Source: Bacillus stratosphericus
Lineage (GTDB): Bacteria > Bacillota > Bacilli > Bacillales > Bacillaceae
DNA: 48,908 nucleotides
Direction: 5' to 3'
Assembly: GCF_020524495.1 (NCBI RefSeq)
Contig: NZ_JAIVLB010000025.1
Coordinates: 1 to 48,908 of the forward strand
A model generated the notes under the pieces. The model was given only the letters and a program-made list of their open reading frames with translations, had not been told where the DNA came from and did not search any database. The stretch's first letter is position 1. Every line of letters begins with the position of its first letter. A program made the position numbers and the translations under genes. Below are positions 33,320-42,137 of this stretch, piece after piece.

Positions 33320-34447
33320 TTATCTCCAATATACCCATCTTCCCATGAGCCATTCCATAGGACCTCTTCTCCACTTTTTCAAATAGAGATAGCTGATGAA
33401 CAGCTGTGCTGTGTAAAGCCCAACAGCGAGCAGCAGTCCAAACATTGAGCCCATCTGTCCAAATAAACCAAGTCCATAAGAATAGAAAATCGTGGTGCAA
33501 ATAATGGATTGCGCTAAATAGTTCGATAAAGACAATCGCCCAAGTCCCGCAAGCAGACGCTTTAGACCTTGGGCTGCCTTTGAATAGTAAAACACAATAA
33601 AGGCTTGAATATAGCCGATCGTCAGTACATACGCACCTAACGTTTTCACCATTTCACTCCAAGGAGCATCAATGAACGTCACACATTTTAACGCCACCCC
33701 GATCAAAATCATCCATACCCAGCCTTTACGATAAGTCATTCCTCGATCTTCTTCTGTCAGATGCCCTTTTTTAGCAATTGCCATGCCAAGCAGTGCAAAT
33801 GGACCGATCATGATAGGACCAAAGAGAAGACCTAAAATTGGCGTCAGAGTAAGGGTTACAATGGCCATCATTATGGTGACAATCATCATATCGTCTTCAA
33901 TCGTAATCCGGCTCATCAAAATATCCCCATATGTACCTGTCGCATATACATTCGTTAATAAATCTTCATTTCCATAGATAATATTCATTAGATACGGCAA
34001 AACCACTAAAGATAAAGCACCTAAAATACCCGACCAAATCAGCATTGTTTTGATCTGGCTGCTCATAAACATCATCAAGAAAAATGTACAAGCTCCATAA
34101 TAAAGAAGAATGTCGCCATTCCAAATAAATATGTAATGCAGCATACCAAGCACAATGAGACCAAATCCTCGGCGAATGATGATGGCATTCGTATTCAGTC
34201 CCTTTGCCTGCGTGGATTCAATCAGCTTGACAAAAGAATATCCAAACAAAAAGGAGAAAATCGGATAAAACGACCCCTGAAACAAAATCTCCGTCACATA
34301 TACCCCAAATTCCTGCCCCCACAAACTCGAATCAAACATTTTCTCAAAATCATAATCATATTGAAAATTAAGCATATTCACGATCAAAATACCTAATAAA
34401 CTAAAACCACGTAAACAATCAATTACCTCAACCCTAGATCCCAACAC
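33320..34447 (-). CDS. DUF418-family membrane protein (YrkO/YxaH-like)
   Basis: 375 residues, eight to ten membrane segments. Starts with the family motif RVEVIDCLRGFSLLGILIVN and contains FLFGYSFVKLIES, RRGFGLIVLGMLHYIFIWNGDILLYYGA, LGRLSLSNYLAQSIICTTIF and the C-terminal YLKKWRRGPMEWLMG(R), which is strongly conserved in DUF418. The family is related to acyltransferase-type membrane proteins, but its role is unknown. GTG 34447 follows aaggag by five bases. It lies after the skf remnant on the same strand, separated by a terminator, so independent. Confidence 0.87.
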   Translation of the reverse strand: MLGSRVEVIDCLRGFSLLGILIVNMLNFQYDYDFEKMFDSSLWGQEFGVYVTEILFQGSFYPIFSFLFGYSFVKLIESTQAKGLNTNAIIIRRGFGLIVLGMLHYIFIWNGDILLYYGACTFFLMMFMSSQIKTMLIWSGILGALSLVVLPYLMNIIYGNEDLLTNVYATGTYGDILMSRITIEDDMMIVTIMMAIVTLTLTPILGLLFGPIMIGPFALLGMAIAKKGHLTEEDRGMTYRKGWVWMILIGVALKCVTFIDAPWSEMVKTLGAYVLTIGYIQAFIVFYYSKAAQGLKRLLAGLGRLSLSNYLAQSIICTTIFYSYGLGLFGQMGSMFGLLLAVGLYTAQLFISYLYLKKWRRGPMEWLMGRWVYWR

Positions 34448-34553
34448 GACAGCTCCTTCAAAAAATATAAAGATAAAGCATATTTATCCTACCACATTTT
34501 TTTTAAATTGGTTTCTATCCCCCTGTGAAAAGATACGTTTTAAGGTAAATTTA

Positions 34554-34583
34554 ATAAAAAAACCTAGAATATACATTCTAGGT
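34554..34583 (-). terminator. Terminator at the end of the skf remnant operon
   Basis: Minus-strand ACCTAGAAT / ATTCTAGGT stem with a TTTTTTTA tail, eight bases after the small membrane remnant. It shows that the operon end is still marked. Confidence 0.85.
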
Positions 34584-34590
34584 ACCATAC

Positions 34591-34732
34591 TCATGACTTA
34601 TGACCTTTTTCCTCTTTCCAAAGCACACGCTTCACATAAAACAAAATCCCCAATCCGAACAAAATCAACGTCAGCTCCCACACCTGTGTAAAAGACCACA
34701 GTTTTTTTTAATTCTTTATTCGATTGAAACAA
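34591..34732 (-). pseudogene. Small membrane protein after skfH, frameshifted in an A-run
   Basis: TTG 34732 with ggaggag eight bases upstream opens LFQSNKELKK. The run of eight A (34702-34709) then carries the frame away; removing one A restores LWSFTQVWELTLILFGLGIL and FYVKRVLWKEEKGHKS to TGA 34591. The repaired ~46-residue product has one membrane segment with a basic tail. Not recognised; its place in the skf operon suggests an accessory or immunity-like peptide. The frame break may be mutation or a homopolymer sequencing error. Confidence 0.5.
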
Positions 34733-34755
34733 AACGCTCTCCTCCATACCCCTAA

Positions 34756-35171
34756 TTAAGATTGTTTTTCTAGGTTTTTCAATATTTTTTCCCAGCCGGT
34801 ATCTCCCATTTTCCGATCTATTGCCCTTCTTCATTTATGAGGCAAAAGCTTGGTAATCCTTGAACTTTATATTTTGTGACAACCTCATAATCTTGATCCA
34901 ACACAATGGGCGCAATCAGATTCTTTTCCTCTGCATATTTCGAAACAACCTCTACCGATTTTTCTTCTTCCGTATGTGGAACATGGACACAGGTTAAATG
35001 GAGACCCAACTGATCTACACTATGTAAAATGCGTTCGGTTAATTCTTCACAATGAGGACAATTGACTGACCAAAAATAAAGAAGGTGATTTTGCCCTTCA
35101 GATAAATACCTCTGATCTGAAGGATGAATCCAAGGAAAATGCTTAGGCCATTTGAGTATTTGCGTTTCCAC
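34756..35171 (-). pseudogene. skfH: SkfH-like thioredoxin-fold protein, nonsense plus frameshift
   Basis: GTG 35171 opens METQILKWPKHFPWIHPSDQ, then a thioredoxin fold with active site FWSVNCPHCEEL (CPHC), a cis-Pro in VQGLPSFCLINEEGQ, and a TAG at 34818 after 117 residues. Beyond it the same frame reads IGKWEIPAGKK. Adding one base in a six-A run (34785-34790) restores ILKNLEKQS to TAA 34756, giving 138 residues, near the ~141 I recall for B. subtilis SkfH. So it has lost its C-terminal helix. In the killing-factor pathway SkfH is thought to help make the disulfide of the peptide; the substrate gene skfA is not here. Confidence 0.72.
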
Positions 35172-35686
35172 TATTCATCACCTTTTTCGTTTAATTGAAA
35201 AGCGATGATTTTTCCTAATGCTTCCTCTGCGGCAAAAGGCGCCACATTCCCTGATGGGTTCTCTTGTTCCTTTTTTAGGCACTCGTACATGTTTTTTTCG
35301 ATTTTTGATGGGTCAATCCAAGAGATACACCACGATGCCCAAAAACAAGTAGGGCCTTCATAGCGTTTCGCCAACGGCAGAAGAAATGGCAAACTAGGCT
35401 GGCCTATTCTCATGAGCGAGATCGCAGCCGCCATTCTTGTCTCCTCTTCTTCACTTTGTAACAGCTTGGCAAGGGACTCAGCTGCGCCCCCTGCATCTGC
35501 TCCAAATTCACCAAGTACCGCAGCTGCAATATTCCGCAAAGAACCCTCTTCTTTTAAGGCTTCAACAAGCACTGGCACTGCCCTTTTTCCGTATTTTCCC
35601 AATTCATCCATTGCTTGAATGATCGTTACTTCATTGGTATTGACCAAACGCTGAACCGATTGGGATAGCTTATCTTCTGGTTTCAT
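35171..35686 (-). CDS. skfG: SkfG-like HEAT-repeat protein
   Basis: 171 residues, all alpha-helical with HEAT/armadillo repeats: AMDELGKYGKRAVPVLVEAL, then NIAAAVLGEFGADAGGAAES and MAAAISLMRIGQPSLPFLLP. The length equals the 171 I recall for B. subtilis SkfG, whose role is unproven. ATG 35686 is nine bases after agaggag; the TTG at 35695 lies in the ribosome site. Its stop shares one base with the skfH GTG start, indicating translational coupling. The reading frame is intact. Confidence 0.75.
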   Translation of the reverse strand: MKPEDKLSQSVQRLVNTNEVTIIQAMDELGKYGKRAVPVLVEALKEEGSLRNIAAAVLGEFGADAGGAAESLAKLLQSEEEETRMAAAISLMRIGQPSLPFLLPLAKRYEGPTCFWASWCISWIDPSKIEKNMYECLKKEQENPSGNVAPFAAEEALGKIIAFQLNEKGDE

Positions 35687-35704
35687 GACAATCAACTCCT
35701 CTTT

Positions 35705-37126
35705 TTAATGAGTCCCACGGCATCGATAACAAATCACATAAAATACAAATCCAGCAAATAAAGATGTAATTGTTGTAAACCAGCCATCAGTGAACAGATG
35801 AATACCAACGATGACCACAGCACTTATGACAGATGCGATGAGCAATGATCGATAATAGCTGCCCAAAGAAAGACTCGCTTCACGTCTCAAAGGCTGCATA
35901 AAGGCAAAGAGCCGTATGGCCAAAAACCATATATAAACCCCTCCCCCATAAACGGTCCAATACAATACATCTTCAATCTCAAACAAGACAAGAGAAATCA
36001 AGTAGACAGCGTACAACCAAAAGGTTTGAAACACTTCTAATAGAAGAATTTTTTGATATAAAGCACCGGGAAAAAGATACACCACTCCCGTTTGCGCATG
36101 TCTTACAATCCCAGCGTAATACGAACTAAGGAGGACGGAAACTGAGATGACGATCAAAAATAGATTCAACCAATCTGAAAAATAAGAAATGACAACATAG
36201 TAAATACCTATCAACAGCAAGGTAGATAACAGATGGAAGGCAACATACTTTTTCATCAACAATAATTCTAGCCAAAGAAAAGCCCAGATGCCAGTTAATG
36301 ATGAAAGTCCCCACCACGTCTTGCCTTTCTTTTGACTTATTGGATTTGAGTGAATCTGTTTTCCTTCAAATTCCTCCCAAAATGCTGCCTCCTTGACTAA
36401 CGTCTCCTTCATCTCTAAACGATGACTGGCCCTGTACATCATCGTTAAAGATAAGATTATGACGACAAGAAATATCAATAAAAAATGGAATGAGAACTCC
36501 TCAATCATGCGCCCTACTTGAAACATAAAAGAAGCAGAGATGTTCATCAATAAAGACTGTTTCATCATCAACTGATTCAAAAAAAATAGTGCAAAACAAC
36601 AAAACATCAGGACAAAACCGAGTAAAAGTATCCGCTTGTATACTTGAATAGTTCTAGCACAAGACACCGCCATCATCCATGTTTCGGTCATACATAACAG
36701 CCCTGTCAGGATGAGTGATTTCCCGAGTAGAAAAGGATACTGCTGCGTCAAACAAAAAAGGAGGATATCTGCAGACAAAGCAGAGATCATAAGGAGAGCT
36801 CCTCGCCAAAAAATATGATACACCCATACACACATCACAACCGTCCATAAGGAAGCACCATTCCCATATAACCACATGATATCGTTCATCTGACTAGGCA
36901 GCCGATTCGAAAACAAGCCAAAGCCAGTATAAACAACAAATAAAAAGACCATGATCCATCCAGCTACCTGAGCATTCCAATTCCCCATATTGGAGACTGC
37001 GCTCAGCTGAAAACCAATTGCAGCCATGAAAAGCAGCAAGATCAGAAAAGGCATTTTCTTTTCTTGATTTTTACTGATCAAGCGCCTTTGGGATTTCATC
37101 CATAAAAGGGAGAGCGTGTTATTCAC
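35705..37126 (-). CDS. skfF: SkfF-like ABC-transporter permease
   Basis: 473 residues with ~12 membrane segments, no NBD. A basic N-terminus (LLWMKSQRRLISKNQEKK) is followed by helices from ~25. A cytoplasmic loop (MKETLVKEAAFWEEFEGKQI) divides the two halves. It overlaps the preceding ATPase by eight bases (GTG 37126), as SkfF does with SkfE. In B. subtilis the SkfEF exporter secretes the sporulation killing factor and protects the producer. This frame is intact although its ATPase partner is frameshifted, so the exporter is probably inactive unless another ATPase substitutes. The symbol rests mainly on the neighbouring SkfE match and gene order. Confidence 0.78.
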   Translation of the reverse strand: MNNTLSLLWMKSQRRLISKNQEKKMPFLILLLFMAAIGFQLSAVSNMGNWNAQVAGWIMVFLFVVYTGFGLFSNRLPSQMNDIMWLYGNGASLWTVVMCVWVYHIFWRGALLMISALSADILLFCLTQQYPFLLGKSLILTGLLCMTETWMMAVSCARTIQVYKRILLLGFVLMFCCFALFFLNQLMMKQSLLMNISASFMFQVGRMIEEFSFHFLLIFLVVIILSLTMMYRASHRLEMKETLVKEAAFWEEFEGKQIHSNPISQKKGKTWWGLSSLTGIWAFLWLELLLMKKYVAFHLLSTLLLIGIYYVVISYFSDWLNLFLIVISVSVLLSSYYAGIVRHAQTGVVYLFPGALYQKILLLEVFQTFWLYAVYLISLVLFEIEDVLYWTVYGGGVYIWFLAIRLFAFMQPLRREASLSLGSYYRSLLIASVISAVVIVGIHLFTDGWFTTITSLFAGFVFYVICYRCRGTH

Positions 37127-37840
37127 TAGACCACTCCCCCAGTAGTTGAATGACCTCTGCCCTCCACTTGATCTGTTCTTCCTTCAATTGAGGAACATCG
37201 ATCCTTTTCATGATGTCACCGTCTCGAATCAATATCACCCTGCTAGCTGTATCAAGAACAAACTCCAGACTATGAGTGGACACAAGGACATAACCACCTT
37301 GACGGCTTTTTTGTCTCAGCCAATCTGACAGCCATTGTTTTGAAGGTATATCTAACCCTACAGTCGGTTCATCTAAAATAAAAAGGGAGGCATCTTGCAC
37401 AATGGCTCCAGCTAAAACGACACGCTGTTTTTGGCCTCTTGAAAGCCTTCCGCACAGTTCGTTCATCTTCATGTCCATATGTACTTCCTTCAACGCTTCA
37501 TATACCTTTTCTTTGATCTGTTTTAAACCTTTATGATAGCCCCTTGCACGGAATTGAACATGTTCAGCAACCGTTAATTCTGGATACAAATACGGCTGAT
37601 CAGGAATAAGAGCTACTTGCTTCCGGACATGGGAATGACCAGGCGGGAAACCCTCTATGAGAATTTCCCCTTGATCTGGTTGATATAGACCCGTTAAACA
37701 CCGAATCGTTGTCGTCTTCCGGCGCCATTAGGCCCAAGCAGCGCCACAACCTCACCTGCTTCAATGGAAAATGACAGACCCTCTATCCCATCACCATTGC
37801 TATATCGTTTGCTTACATTCTGAACCTCCAAGAATGGCAT
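37119..37840 (-). pseudogene. skfE: SkfE ABC ATPase, one-base deletion in Walker A
   Basis: ATG 37840 (aagggag upstream) opens MPFLEVQNVSKRYSNGDGIE and runs to VVALLGPNGAG, where the Walker A lysine codon has lost a base (ggaagacg instead of the expected ggaaagacg, near 37717). After the shift the other frame gives TTTIRCLTGLYQPDQGEILI, VALIPDQPYLYPELTVAEHV, signature LSRGQKQRVVLAGAIVQD, Walker B SLFILDEPTVGLD and the switch His in VLVSTHSLEF, ending WRAEVIQLLGEWSSE. This strongly resembles B. subtilis SkfE along its whole length (~240 residues repaired). The product as read would stop soon after the break, so no active exporter. Confidence 0.85.
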
Positions 37841-38002
37841 CAAATCTCTCCCTTTTATTAGAGTGATGTATGCTTATCAATGGTGTTTTTTACAATGACA
37901 TGTAAATGTAATTAGACCCACTCAATATTTACCCTGATATTACCATACAGACAATAACAAGATAAGGGTGTAGGGTAATTTCTTAAAATTTCACAAAACA
38001 AA

Positions 38003-38034
38003 AAAGATTGAGTATCAATCACCCAATCTTTTAC
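38003..38034 (-). terminator. Terminator of the RidA-family gene
   Basis: Minus strand AAAAGATTGggtg...CAATCTTTTTT stem with T-run, just after the stop at 38038. Confidence 0.8.
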
Positions 38035-38037
38035 CTA

Positions 38038-38427
38038 TTAAATCTCCTGACAAGCCCAAGCATCCACCTCTACCTTAAAAACAGGAGAAGCCAGGGCGAC
38101 CACATAAATCATCGTCATACAAGGCAGGTGATCGCCTAAAAACTGCTCCATGATTCTTTTTCTACTCTCGGCATCAAACTCACCTACTAAATAAAACACA
38201 AGCTTCGTTATATCTTCTACTTTCATATCTGCCGCTTCTACATTGCGCTTCACATTCTCTAACGCTAATTTGAGCTGCTCCAACGGGCTCTCCGGAATTG
38301 TCCCATCTGCCTCCATTCCCACTTGACCTGATAGGGTTAACCACCGCTGTGGTTCTGTTGTTTCTATTTGATGAGCATAGGGTGCAACTGGCGGGTGAAT
38401 GGTCTCAGGATTACGTGATGTTCGCAC
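38038..38427 (-). CDS. RidA/YjgF-family protein
   Basis: 129 residues. RidA fold with WLTLSGQVGMEADGTIPESP, LEQLKLALENVKRNVEAADM, and VEDITKLVFYLVGEFDAESR; the last third is PCMTMIYVVALASPVFKVEV. The RidA catalytic arginine lies in the R-x-P/cvqV position of true deaminases; here the corresponding segment is PCMTMI, without Arg, so imine deaminase activity is doubtful. This is a divergent member, with possible detoxification or binding role. GTG 38427 is chosen, eight bases after aaggg; TTG 38454 has no ribosome site. It lies upstream of skfE on the same strand but with its own terminator. Confidence 0.78.
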   Translation of the reverse strand: MRTSRNPETIHPPVAPYAHQIETTEPQRWLTLSGQVGMEADGTIPESPLEQLKLALENVKRNVEAADMKVEDITKLVFYLVGEFDAESRKRIMEQFLGDHLPCMTMIYVVALASPVFKVEVDAWACQEI

Positions 38428-38722
38428 TGACAAACCCTTTTTCTGAAAATACAATCAATTTATATCCTTCATATCAAAATTTATTTTCCTGCTCAGATTG
38501 ACGTGCTTCTAGTGAACTCAAATAAATAATGCGTTTCAAAAAGAAAAGACGTGACCAGTTGGAATGGATAAACATGACTTAAGCTGTCCCATCACGTAGG
38601 ATAGCAGACAAGAGCTGGCTATTGGCAACTGTTCCGTATAATACTACAAAGATTTATTTTCATTTGCATGATATTTAAGAGAATACAGCAATGCTTATTT
38701 TTTACGTTTTCTTTCACAAATT

Positions 38723-39223
38723 TTACTGAACATTCATTTGATATCTAACTAGGTGATAACCAAATGAATTATGTGTTTGTACATTATCAGAATCTAATGT
38801 GAACCCATTCTGTTCCGCTACTTTTCTGCTTCTAAAATTATTCTCTGGACATATGATTTCATAAGTTTTTAGTTCATAATAATTTAATGATATTATATAA
38901 TTAACTATTTTACTAATAAATCCTTTCCCTTCATATTCTTCACAAATCCAATATCCTATATTTCCTTTTAGAGTAAGTCTAAAAACTCCAATAAGTTCAT
39001 CATTGATCATAATCCCAACTTCAAATCCATTGTTTGTCATGAATAATTCATTTGCTTTTTTTATAAAGTTTTCTGTGTGAGAAATTTGATTATTGGAATA
39101 AACCCAAGGCAACCATTTACCAAGATGTTCTTTATTATTTTCAATTAATTTATTTAGAAAAGGAGCATCTTTGTATATTAAAATTTTGAGTGATAAATCA
39201 CTTTCAATTCCTATCCTAAACAT
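38723..39223 (-). CDS. GNAT acetyltransferase (RimL-like), AT-rich
   Basis: 166 residues of the RimL/RimJ-like GNAT group: NNQISHTENFIKKANELFMT, FEVGIMINDELIGVFRLTLK, GNIGYWICEEYEGKGFISKI (the acetyl-CoA-binding V/G-K-G turn), then IICPENNFRSRKVAEQNGFT with the conserved N-x-R-S-x-K-V-A-E-x-x-G-F motif. It would N-acetylate a protein terminus, a drug or a small amine. aaaggag precedes ATG 39223 by eight bases. AT-rich like the next gene upstream; both lie between the conserved glmS terminator and RidA and look transferred. Confidence 0.85.
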   Translation of the reverse strand: MFRIGIESDLSLKILIYKDAPFLNKLIENNKEHLGKWLPWVYSNNQISHTENFIKKANELFMTNNGFEVGIMINDELIGVFRLTLKGNIGYWICEEYEGKGFISKIVNYIISLNYYELKTYEIICPENNFRSRKVAEQNGFTLDSDNVQTHNSFGYHLVRYQMNVQ

Positions 39224-39255
39224 TTTTACAATTCTCCTTTATATTTTTGAATAAT

Positions 39256-40040
39256 TTATTTAATTAAATTCATTTTTTCTAATAATCTACACAAATCACA
39301 TAAACTATCAGCAACGTGCATATTAGAATCTACTTTATATGAATCATTGAAAGTACTGTGACAGTTTTCACACTTTTTATAATCCAATGAGATATTATGA
39401 TATTCAGTTTCTTTCTGATGACCTTTAAACAATTGATAAGCAGAACCTGGGAAAATAGTTGTTAAAGTATCGGCTAATAAATAGTAGATATCTCTATCTA
39501 GGGCTCCTCGATCAAATTGTGTTGGGCTTCCTTGAGTGTTGTGTTCTGGAACTATAGCCTCCAAATATAAAGTAAGTTCCTTTTTTGTAATTGACATAGA
39601 GGATAAATTAATTCGAATTCGCCCCATTTCCTTTTAAAAGGTCCTAGAAAAGGTGAACCTATAAACTTAGATTTCAATATTGAAGTTACTATATCCTCAC
39701 ACATTAACCCAAAAGCAATTTTATTAATCCCGTTTACTTTTGAATAGTACTCTACTACTCCTCGCATAATTGCATGTGCTGTTCCAATTGAATAAACCTT
39801 ATTATAATCATACTTTACTTTTTCCATAACCTCATATGTTGGTATTTTAAAATTAAAAACATTTCTAAGCTCATTTTCTGAAATATTTCTATGTGAATAT
39901 CCAAATTTTTGAGCTATTTCAGCTGCAAAACTTGTTTCTTTTTCTTTTGAGAAAGTACTTACATGTATTGATGAAACTGAAAAACTAGGTAGAGATTCTC
40001 TGGTATTATTTAAAAGATATCCTAACCTTCTTTTATCCAT
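39256..40040 (-). pseudogene. PP-loop ATPase-like gene, 5'-truncated and frameshifted
   Basis: Two overlapping frames join into one protein if a base is restored near 39600: ...SSIHVSTFSKEKETSFAAEI, AFGLMCEDIVTSILKSKFIG, SPFLGPFKRKWGEFELIYPLC + SITKKELTLYLEAIVPEHNT, GSPTQFDRGALDRDIYYLLA, and a C-terminal zinc-like site CENCHSTFN...CDLC. It resembles the adenine-nucleotide alpha-hydrolase (TilS/TtcA/QueC-like) fold, but the ATP-binding SGGxDS loop should lie upstream and is missing, and ATG 40040 has no ribosome site. The gene begins right at the glmS terminator, so the 5' part was lost there. Family assignment is moderate. Confidence 0.6.
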
Positions 40041-40074
40041 TTTTCAACTTTAGATGTTCTCATTCTTCTTGACT

Positions 40075-40112
40075 CAAAAACACCCCTTTAGACTACTATA
40101 ATCTAAAGGGGT
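40075..40112 (-). terminator. Terminator of glmS
   Basis: ACCCCTTTAGA / TCTAAAGGGGT perfect 11-base stem, with GTTTTTG following on the minus strand, ~80 bases past the glmS stop. Confidence 0.85.
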
Positions 40113-40193
40113 ATTACATCGTGACTTTTTTTACAAACATCACAACTTTATTTCAAATCCACAATGTTAAAGACTTTGTTTAAAACAGAACCC

Positions 40194-41996
40194 CTACTCC
40201 ACCGTCACACTCTTCGCAAGGTTACGTGGTTTATCCACATCACACCCGCGGTGAAGGGCTGCGTAGTAAGCGATCAGCTGTAATGGGACAACAGATGCAA
40301 GTGGTGCAAGTGCTGGGTGTACAGCTGGAAGGACGAAACGGTCGCCTTCGTCTTCTAGGCCTTTTAGTGAGATGACACATGGGTTTGCTCCGCGTGCAAC
40401 GACTTCTTTAACGTTACCGCGAATGCTGAGGTTCACGTGCTCTAGGGTTGCAAGGGCAATGACCGGTGTGCCTTCTTCAATTAAAGCAATGGTGCCGTGT
40501 TTCAGTTCTCCGCCAGCAAAGCCTTCTGCTTGGATGTAAGAGATCTCTTTTAGTTTTAGTGAACCTTCAAGGCACACATAGTAGTCAAGTCCTCTTCCGA
40601 TAAAGAATGCGTTACGTGTCACTGTGAAGTAGTCACGAGCGATTTGTTCCATTTCATCCTTTTGATCGACAAGGGCTTCCATTGCGTTTGCTACAATCCC
40701 AAGCTCTTTCACAAGATCAAAGTCAAGAGATTGACCATTTAGTTCAGCTGCAACGGATGCAAGGATCGCAAGAACAGCGATTTGTGCTGTGTAGGCTTTT
40801 GTTGAAGCCACTGCGATTTCTGGTCCTGCATGTAGAAGCAATGTGAAGTCTGCTTCACGAGAAAGCGTTGACCCTGGTACGTTTGTGATAGTTAATGCTT
40901 TATGACCAAGCTCTTTAACTTGAACAAGTACAGCACGGCTGTCCGCAGTCTCCCCAGATTGAGAAAGGAAGATGAACAACGGTTTTTTCGATAGAAGCGG
41001 CATGTTGTAAGAGAATTCACTTGCTACATGGACTTCTACAGGTACTTTCGCCCAGTCTTCAATATATTGTTTACCAACAAGTCCAGCATGGTAGCTCGTT
41101 CCGCAAGCCACAATGTAAATGCGGTCTGCTTCTGCTACTGCGCTTGCGATATCGCCAGCGACTGACAGCTTGCCGTTTTCGTCTTGATATTCTTGGATGA
41201 TTTTGCGCATCACAAGCGGCTGCTCATCCGTTTCTTTTAACATGTAGTGAGGATATGTGCCTTTCTCGATGTCGCTTGCATCTAGCTCAGCGATATAAGA
41301 AGGACGTGTCATGATATCACCGTCAAGGTTTTTGATGATAACCTCGTCTTTAGTGACAATGACCATTTCTTTATCCATTAATTCCGCATATTCGTTTGTT
41401 ACTTGAAGCATCGCCATTGCGTCAGAAGCCACAACGTTGAAATCTTCTCCGAAACCAACCAATAATGGGCTTTTGTTTTTCGCCACATAGATTGTTTCTT
41501 TGTTTTCGTTATCGAAAAGAGCAATTGCGTAAGAGCCTTTTAGTTGAAGAAGCGTTTGACGGAAAGCTTCCTCTGTATCAAGACCTCTGTTTACAAATTG
41601 TTCGATGACTTGAACAACAACCTCTGTATCTGTGTCGCTTTTTAGTGTGACGTCTTGTAAATATTCGCGTGTCAATTGTACATAGTTCTCGATGACACCG
41701 TTATGAACAAGCGTAAAACGGCCAGAAGCACTTTGATGCGGATGTGCATTTAGATGGCTTGGTACACCGTGTGTTGCCCAGCGTGTATGTCCGATTCCTG
41801 CTGAAGATGCCACGTTTGCATCTACGACTTCACGAAGCTCAGCGATACGTCCTTTTTCTTTGAACACATGCACGCCTTCTTCGTTTGCCACAGCGATACC
41901 TGCTGAGTCATACCCGCGGTACTCAAGCTTCTCTAAACCTTTTAATAAGATTTCCTTCGCATCATTCTGACCAATATAACCTACGATTCCACACAT
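40194..41996 (-). CDS. glmS: Glucosamine-6-phosphate synthase GlmS
   Basis: 600 residues, as in B. subtilis; makes glucosamine-6-phosphate from fructose-6-phosphate and glutamine for peptidoglycan and teichoic acid. N-terminal class II glutaminase with nucleophile Cys1 (MCGIVGYIG) and [12 protein letters not shown], then two SIS domains ([40 protein letters not shown]) and the C-terminal [16 protein letters not shown] 41996 with ggagg upstream is used, since the mature Cys must follow Met1. A 5' ribozyme controls its mRNA. Last gene of the cda-glm block. Downstream, accessory genes are inserted. Confidence 0.98.
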   Translation of the reverse strand: MCGIVGYIGQNDAKEILLKGLEKLEYRGYDSAGIAVANEEGVHVFKEKGRIAELREVVDANVASSAGIGHTRWATHGVPSHLNAHPHQSASGRFTLVHNGVIENYVQLTREYLQDVTLKSDTDTEVVVQVIEQFVNRGLDTEEAFRQTLLQLKGSYAIALFDNENKETIYVAKNKSPLLVGFGEDFNVVASDAMAMLQVTNEYAELMDKEMVIVTKDEVIIKNLDGDIMTRPSYIAELDASDIEKGTYPHYMLKETDEQPLVMRKIIQEYQDENGKLSVAGDIASAVAEADRIYIVACGTSYHAGLVGKQYIEDWAKVPVEVHVASEFSYNMPLLSKKPLFIFLSQSGETADSRAVLVQVKELGHKALTITNVPGSTLSREADFTLLLHAGPEIAVASTKAYTAQIAVLAILASVAAELNGQSLDFDLVKELGIVANAMEALVDQKDEMEQIARDYFTVTRNAFFIGRGLDYYVCLEGSLKLKEISYIQAEGFAGGELKHGTIALIEEGTPVIALATLEHVNLSIRGNVKEVVARGANPCVISLKGLEDEGDRFVLPAVHPALAPLASVVPLQLIAYYAALHRGCDVDKPRNLAKSVTVE

Positions 41997-42137
41997 AAAT
42001 ATTCTCTTCCTCCCGATCATGTGAAAGGGACAAAGAAAGCCTACTAAAATAGAAGGGACATTTCTTCGTCCCTCTCTACATGTTTATTTTGGGAGATCAT
42101 GTGTATTCCCTTTGTACAAAGAGTCACCTCTTTGGTT

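Noticed and set aside
40041-40193. Tn7-type element end downstream of glmS
   Set aside because: The site is the right kind of target, but I see no terminal repeats or tns genes.
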